Positions 60,764 to 64,000 of a stretch of DNA of 64,000 nt are shown one piece after another. Source of the stretch: JAFECT01 sp035551675 (lineage in GTDB: Bacteria; Pseudomonadota; Alphaproteobacteria; Caulobacterales; Caulobacteraceae); the NCBI GenBank assembly GCA_035551675.1, contig DASZMV010000068.1:1-64000 (forward strand), given 5' to 3'. How positions within the stretch are numbered: position 1 is the stretch's first letter; every line of letters starts with the position of its first letter. Below the pieces are notes generated by a model. The model worked only from the letters and a program-made list of their open reading frames with translations, was not told the DNA's origin and made no database searches. Both the position numbers and the translations under genes were made by a program.

Positions 60764-62410
60764 TCAGTTGGCGAGACGGCGCAGGAAGGACGGGATTTCC
60801 AGGTCGTCCTGGCCGGCGGGTTCATGGGCCTCCGCCTCGACGGGCTGGGCCTGCTGCGTCGTGCGCAGCTGGGTCTGGGACAGGCGCTGCTGCTCGGGCC
60901 GCGGACGGCCGCCGCCGAACAGGCCGCGCCAGCCGCTCTTGCGCGGTTCGCCGTAGCGCGCGTCGAGGTCGGCCTCGGCGGCCGGCTGTTGACGCTGTTG
61001 CGGTTGCGGCGTCAGGCGCGTGGTGTGGTTGGTGCGCTCCACCGCCGCCGGCTTGGACAGATAGAGATCGCCCTGGCTCTCTTCGTCGGCGACCAGCGGA
61101 TCGACGATGCGCGCGATCGGCGCGTTGTCGTCGGTCGACGCGGCCGAACGGACTTCCTCGACGCGTGGCTCGCGGATGTCGACGCGGCGGCCGCCGGTGA
61201 CGGTGTGCTTTTCCGGATCGAAGCTGCGGACGGTTTCCGGCTCGGCCTGGCCGAACACGCGGCGCTCGATGCGCGGCTCAGCAGTGCGCATCACCGGCTG
61301 GGTAACGGCGGGCTGGGCGGCGTGAGCCATCGCCGGCTCGGGCTTGCGCGCGTCTTCGATGCGGACTTCGGGACGGGCCGGCGCGGGACGCGCGACCGCC
61401 TGCACGGGCTGGGCGACCGGCTTGGGCTCGATCTTGGCCATGGCGGCGGAGTCCATGCCGGTGGCGACCACCGACACGCGGATCTTGCCGTCGAGCGACG
61501 GGTCGAAGGCGGCGCCGAAGATGATGTTGGCTTCCGGGTCCACCTCGTTGGAGATGGTGTTGGCCGCCTCGTCGACTTCCAGGAGGGTCATGTCGAGACC
61601 GCCGGTGACGTTCACCAGCACGGCCTTGGCGCCCTTCAGCGAGGTCTCGTCGAGCAGGGGGTTCTGGATGGCGTTCTGGGCGGCGTGCAGGGCGCGGTCG
61701 TCGCCCGACGCCTCGCCGGTGCCCATCATCGCCTTGCCCATCTCGCTCATCACCGTGCGCACGTCGGCGAAGTCGAGGTTGATCAGGCCCGGCAGCACCA
61801 TCAGGTCGGTGATCGAGCGCACGCCCGAGTGCAGCACCTGGTCGGCCATGCCGAAGGCTTCGGCGAAGGTGGTCCGCTCATTGGCGACGCGGAACAGGTT
61901 CTGGTTCGGAATGATGATCAGGGTGTCGACGAAGCGCTGCAGTTCCTGGATGCCGGCGTCGGCCAGGCGCATCCGGTGGCGGCCTTCGAAGGTGAAGGGC
62001 TTGGTCACGACGCCGACGGTCAAGATGCCGCGCTCCCGCGCGCACTTGGCGATGACCGGCGCGGCGCCGGTGCCGGTGCCGCCGCCCATGCCCGCGGTGA
62101 TGAACACCATGTGAGCGCCTTCGAGGTGCTCGGAGATCTCGTCTTCCGACTCCTGCGCCGCCGACATCCCCACCTCTGGGTGCGCGCCGGCGCCCAGGCC
62201 CTGGGTGATGCTGGCGCCGAGCTGGACGCGACGGTCGGTCTTGGAGAACTGAAGCTGCTGCGCGTCGGTGTTGGCGACGACGAATTCTACGCCGCCCAGG
62301 CCCGCGTCGATCATGTTGTTGACGGCGTTGCCGCCCGCGCCGCCGATCCCGAAGATCACGATGCGGGGCTTCAATTCCGTCGTACGCGGCGCGGACAGTG
62401 AAATTGTCAT
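60764..62410 (-). CDS. ftsZ: FtsZ, cell-division GTPase
   Basis: 548 residues. The tubulin signature GGGTGTG is at residues 109-115; the N-terminal nucleotide domain (VIFGIGGAGGNAVNNMIDAG) and the polymerisation domain are complete. A long variable linker (about 330-530) is typical of Caulobacterales, and the C-terminal peptide DDLEIPSFLRRLAN is present for MipZ/FtsA/ZipA-type partners. GANTC methylation sites lie upstream (62509-62533). Confidence 0.97.
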   Translation of the reverse strand: MTISLSAPRTTELKPRIVIFGIGGAGGNAVNNMIDAGLGGVEFVVANTDAQQLQFSKTDRRVQLGASITQGLGAGAHPEVGMSAAQESEDEISEHLEGAHMVFITAGMGGGTGTGAAPVIAKCARERGILTVGVVTKPFTFEGRHRMRLADAGIQELQRFVDTLIIIPNQNLFRVANERTTFAEAFGMADQVLHSGVRSITDLMVLPGLINLDFADVRTVMSEMGKAMMGTGEASGDDRALHAAQNAIQNPLLDETSLKGAKAVLVNVTGGLDMTLLEVDEAANTISNEVDPEANIIFGAAFDPSLDGKIRVSVVATGMDSAAMAKIEPKPVAQPVQAVARPAPARPEVRIEDARKPEPAMAHAAQPAVTQPVMRTAEPRIERRVFGQAEPETVRSFDPEKHTVTGGRRVDIREPRVEEVRSAASTDDNAPIARIVDPLVADEESQGDLYLSKPAAVERTNHTTRLTPQPQQRQQPAAEADLDARYGEPRKSGWRGLFGGGRPRPEQQRLSQTQLRTTQQAQPVEAEAHEPAGQDDLEIPSFLRRLAN

Positions 62411-62508
62411 GGACCGACCTCTAGGACCCTGGATTTTGCGGAGCGGCGGGACGCCTTATGCGCCGGGCTTTTCCGGCCAGGATTAATGAAGAACTGTCAT
62501 CCTTAAGA

Positions 62509-62533
62509 GACTCTTACTTCGGTAGCGTGAGTC
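62509..62533. promoter_or_regulatory. two GANTC sites upstream of ftsZ
   Basis: GACTC at 62509-62513 and GAGTC at 62529-62533, about 100-120 bases upstream of the ftsZ start. In Caulobacter, CcrM methylation of GANTC with GcrA is known to boost ftsZ transcription. A GTTAACC half-site (CtrA-like) is at about 62554-62560. A third GANTC, GATTC at 62633-62637, lies nearer the SRAP gene. Confidence 0.5.
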
Positions 62534-62675
62534 GACGTTTTTGAGGGGGTTTTGTTAACCGTAACGTCCGTGTTCTGTGGATGTTCACGGTCAGTCGACG
62601 CCATGACTGTCACAGGCCGCTGGCGTTGCTATGATTCGCCTGCGACACAAGGCGCGCGAGCCCAGGACTGAAGTC

Positions 62676-63275
62676 GTGTGCAACAACTACGGTCACGACG
62701 TTCCCTACCGTCGCTACCTCGACGAGACGCTGGCGCTGAATCTCAGCCTGATCTTCCCGCGCGGGGCGCCCAACCTCGAGCCGCTGGACAACATCCGCCC
62801 CACTGACCGCGCGCCGATCATCAAGGGTCGCGACGACGGCTCGGGCGAGTTCGACGAGCTGCGCTGGGGCTTCCCGCCGTCGAAACCGAAGGCGGGGCCT
62901 GTGATCAACTTCCGCTCCGACGGCCGCGTGTTCAAAGGCGGCCGGTGCCTCGTCCCCGCATCGTGCTTCTACGAGTTCACCGGAAGCAAATATCCCAAGA
63001 CCAAGTGGCGCTTCACCGTCCGCGGCGACGACTGGTTCTGCATGGCCGGGCTGTGGCGCCAGGTCGAACTGAAGGACGGCCCCGGCGAAGCCTTCACCAT
63101 CCTCACCTGCCCGCCCGGCCCCGACCTTGAGCCGTTCCACGACCGCCAGGTGGTGGTGCTCCCCCGCGCCCGCTGGAGCGAATGGCTCGACACGTCGAAG
63201 CCGGTGTCGGGCGACACGTTCGAACCCGCGCCGGAGGGCACGTTCGAGGTCGAGGAAGTGAAGAAGGCCGGTTGA
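62676..63275 (+). CDS. SRAP domain protein (HMCES/YedK type)
   Basis: 199 residues. The start is the GTG at 62676: only this places Cys directly after Met (M-C-N-N-Y), as SRAP chemistry needs, because the free N-terminal Cys2 bonds to abasic sites in single-stranded DNA. Other core parts are VINFRSDG, LVPASCFYEF and PFHDRQVVVL, giving the catalytic Asn/Glu/His set. AGGA lies eight bases upstream. The frame extends to 62631, which would bury the Cys; that start is therefore unlikely. The gene faces ftsZ divergently. Confidence 0.93.
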   Translation: MCNNYGHDVPYRRYLDETLALNLSLIFPRGAPNLEPLDNIRPTDRAPIIKGRDDGSGEFDELRWGFPPSKPKAGPVINFRSDGRVFKGGRCLVPASCFYEFTGSKYPKTKWRFTVRGDDWFCMAGLWRQVELKDGPGEAFTILTCPPGPDLEPFHDRQVVVLPRARWSEWLDTSKPVSGDTFEPAPEGTFEVEEVKKAG

Positions 63276-63278
63276 CGG

Positions 63279-63761
63279 CTATTCACACGGCGGCGCCTTG
63301 CAGGCCGTTTGCCAATCGATCTTGAGCACGCGGCTGAACGACGGCAGGTTCTCTTGCTTCTTCAGGCGCTCGAAGTCCGTCGCCGGCATCGGTCCGCGGA
63401 TAGCGCTCGGCCCTTCGACCGGTCCGTCGAAGCGACGGTCGAGAATGAAATAGTCGATCTTGGACCGGTCCGCCGAGGCATAGACGCCGGGCCCGTTCGG
63501 CGGGTGGCGCGCGGCGACGACCCAGAGCTTGTCGAAGCCGACCTTGTACACCGTGCCATCGACGCGGGAGACGCAGGTCTTGGGCCCCGTCTGATAACAG
63601 ATCGCCATGTCCTCAGACCGGTTTTCGGCGACGAGCCGGTAAGGCCCGTCGAGGACCTCGTAGTGCTCCACGTCGTCACAACCGGCCAAGGCCGCGGCGC
63701 AGAGCAGTGCTGCAGGCCCCGCAAGCAGCCAGCCGACGACGATCGTGGTCGGGAAGCGCAT
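63279..63761 (-). CDS. lipoprotein of unknown function (160 aa)
   Basis: Signal peptide MRFPTTIVVGWLLAGPAALL with lipobox ALAGC (Cys28). The mature part has four more Cys (ICYQTGPKTCVSRVDG and KAPPCE), suggesting disulphides. No recognised family. It is convergent with the SRAP gene, with 3 bases between the stops. Confidence 0.7.
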   Translation of the reverse strand: MRFPTTIVVGWLLAGPAALLCAAALAGCDDVEHYEVLDGPYRLVAENRSEDMAICYQTGPKTCVSRVDGTVYKVGFDKLWVVAARHPPNGPGVYASADRSKIDYFILDRRFDGPVEGPSAIRGPMPATDFERLKKQENLPSFSRVLKIDWQTACKAPPCE

Positions 63762-63874
63762 CGCCCCCTCCGTATCTATGCTCGTAGTTTTTATAAACTA
63801 CACGCGTAGTTCCAGCGGTCAAGCCGAGCGGATGTCCGTTGGGGAAGCAGAGCTAACCACATCAATTTCCGTCA

Positions 63875-63895
63875 CCCTCGGGCTTGTCCCGAGGG
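63875..63895. repeat. palindrome near the GIY-YIG gene
   Basis: CCCTCGGG-CTTGT-CCCGAGGG is a perfect 8-base stem followed by CCCATCGGTCCTC. It ends 24 bases before the GIY-YIG start. It resembles the interspersed palindromes common in alphaproteobacterial genomes. Confidence 0.65.
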
Positions 63896-63919
63896 CCCAT
63901 CGGTCCTCAAGCTCCCCCA

Positions 63920-64000
63920 GTGGAAGAGAAGCGCCCGTTCATCGCGGTCTACATCGTGACCAACAAACCGTACGGCACGCTGTATGTCGGCGTGACGAGC
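63920..64000 (+). CDS. GIY-YIG nuclease family protein (5' end only)
   Basis: Only 27 codons are present before the window ends: MEEKRPFIAVYIVTNKPYGT, then LYVGVTS. The start is a GTG at 63920. The GIY-YIG core (V-Y-I-V-T-N and L-Y-V-G-V-T-S) is clear. Single-domain members resemble UvrC-like nucleases of the UPF0213 type; role and rest of the protein are not visible. A palindromic repeat precedes it by 24 bases. Confidence 0.75.
   Translation, partial: MEEKRPFIAVYIVTNKPYGTLYVGVTS

Noticed and set aside
60752..62401. 549-codon open frame antisense to ftsZ
   Set aside because: Shadow of ftsZ, His/Gly/Arg-rich, no ribosome site and no family signal.

Overview
The window is a GC-rich, densely coded chromosomal segment from an alphaproteobacterium of the order Caulobacterales, probably Caulobacteraceae and perhaps Phenylobacterium-like; the genus cannot be fixed from sequence alone. 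The evidence is CckA (the cell-cycle hybrid kinase), flagellar genes in the split blocks flgB-flgC-fliE and fliQ-fliR-flhB, the order ftsZ / lpxC / bamD / recN, CtrA-like TTAA-type boxes at flagellar promoters, GANTC sites upstream of ftsZ, and many TonB/Tat/lipoprotein-type exported proteins.

Layout. 1-8405: a truncated acetamidase/formamidase, a small membrane protein, two tandem Tat-exported DUF885 proteins, and a divergent exported TPR-CHAT protein. 8413-14395: a DUF805 membrane protein, a parDE toxin-antitoxin pair, cckA, a Crp/Fnr-type regulator beside a perfect dyad, an EF-hand lipoprotein, a Spy/CpxP-like protein and a small protein. 14517-18415: two S9 peptidases in tandem. 18416-26557: flagellar export and rod genes (fliQ-fliR-flhB; flgB-flgC-fliE; fliO-fliP), with two 2-oxoglutarate/Fe(II) oxygenases bracketing fliQ-fliR-flhB. 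26575-32258: a multi-hairpin repeat, SnoaL-like proteins, a tiny ORF with a perfect Shine-Dalgarno and an anti-Shine-Dalgarno mimic, isovaleryl-CoA dehydrogenase, and a GH24 lysozyme-domain membrane protein.

32608-43759 is a catabolic island: acyl-CoA ligase, thiolase, two hot-dog hydratases, SDR, acyl-CoA dehydrogenase, a TetR regulator, a CocE/NonD-type hydrolase and a TonB-dependent receptor. Together they could import an ester or amide, hydrolyse it, activate the acid with CoA and carry it through one full beta-oxidation cycle. All three structural units have an ACT-N4-AGT dyad near their starts, which suggests one TetR regulon. 44116-54079: tRNA-Leu(GAG), a FliN-like protein, lipB, three tandem DUF805 genes, an MFS carrier, pccA, an S41 peptidase, an HbpS-like protein, msrB and a DUF4349 lipoprotein. 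54076-64000: recN, bamD, lpxC, a PAS hybrid kinase, ftsZ, an SRAP (HMCES-type) protein, a lipoprotein and the start of a GIY-YIG gene.

The items most worth following are the tiny ORF with a self-made anti-SD (27203-27375), the TetR/TonB/beta-oxidation island with its shared dyad, the oxygenases flanking the flagellar export operon, the exported TPR-CHAT protein, and several palindromic intergenic elements. No rRNA, CRISPR array, complete insertion sequence or prophage was seen.
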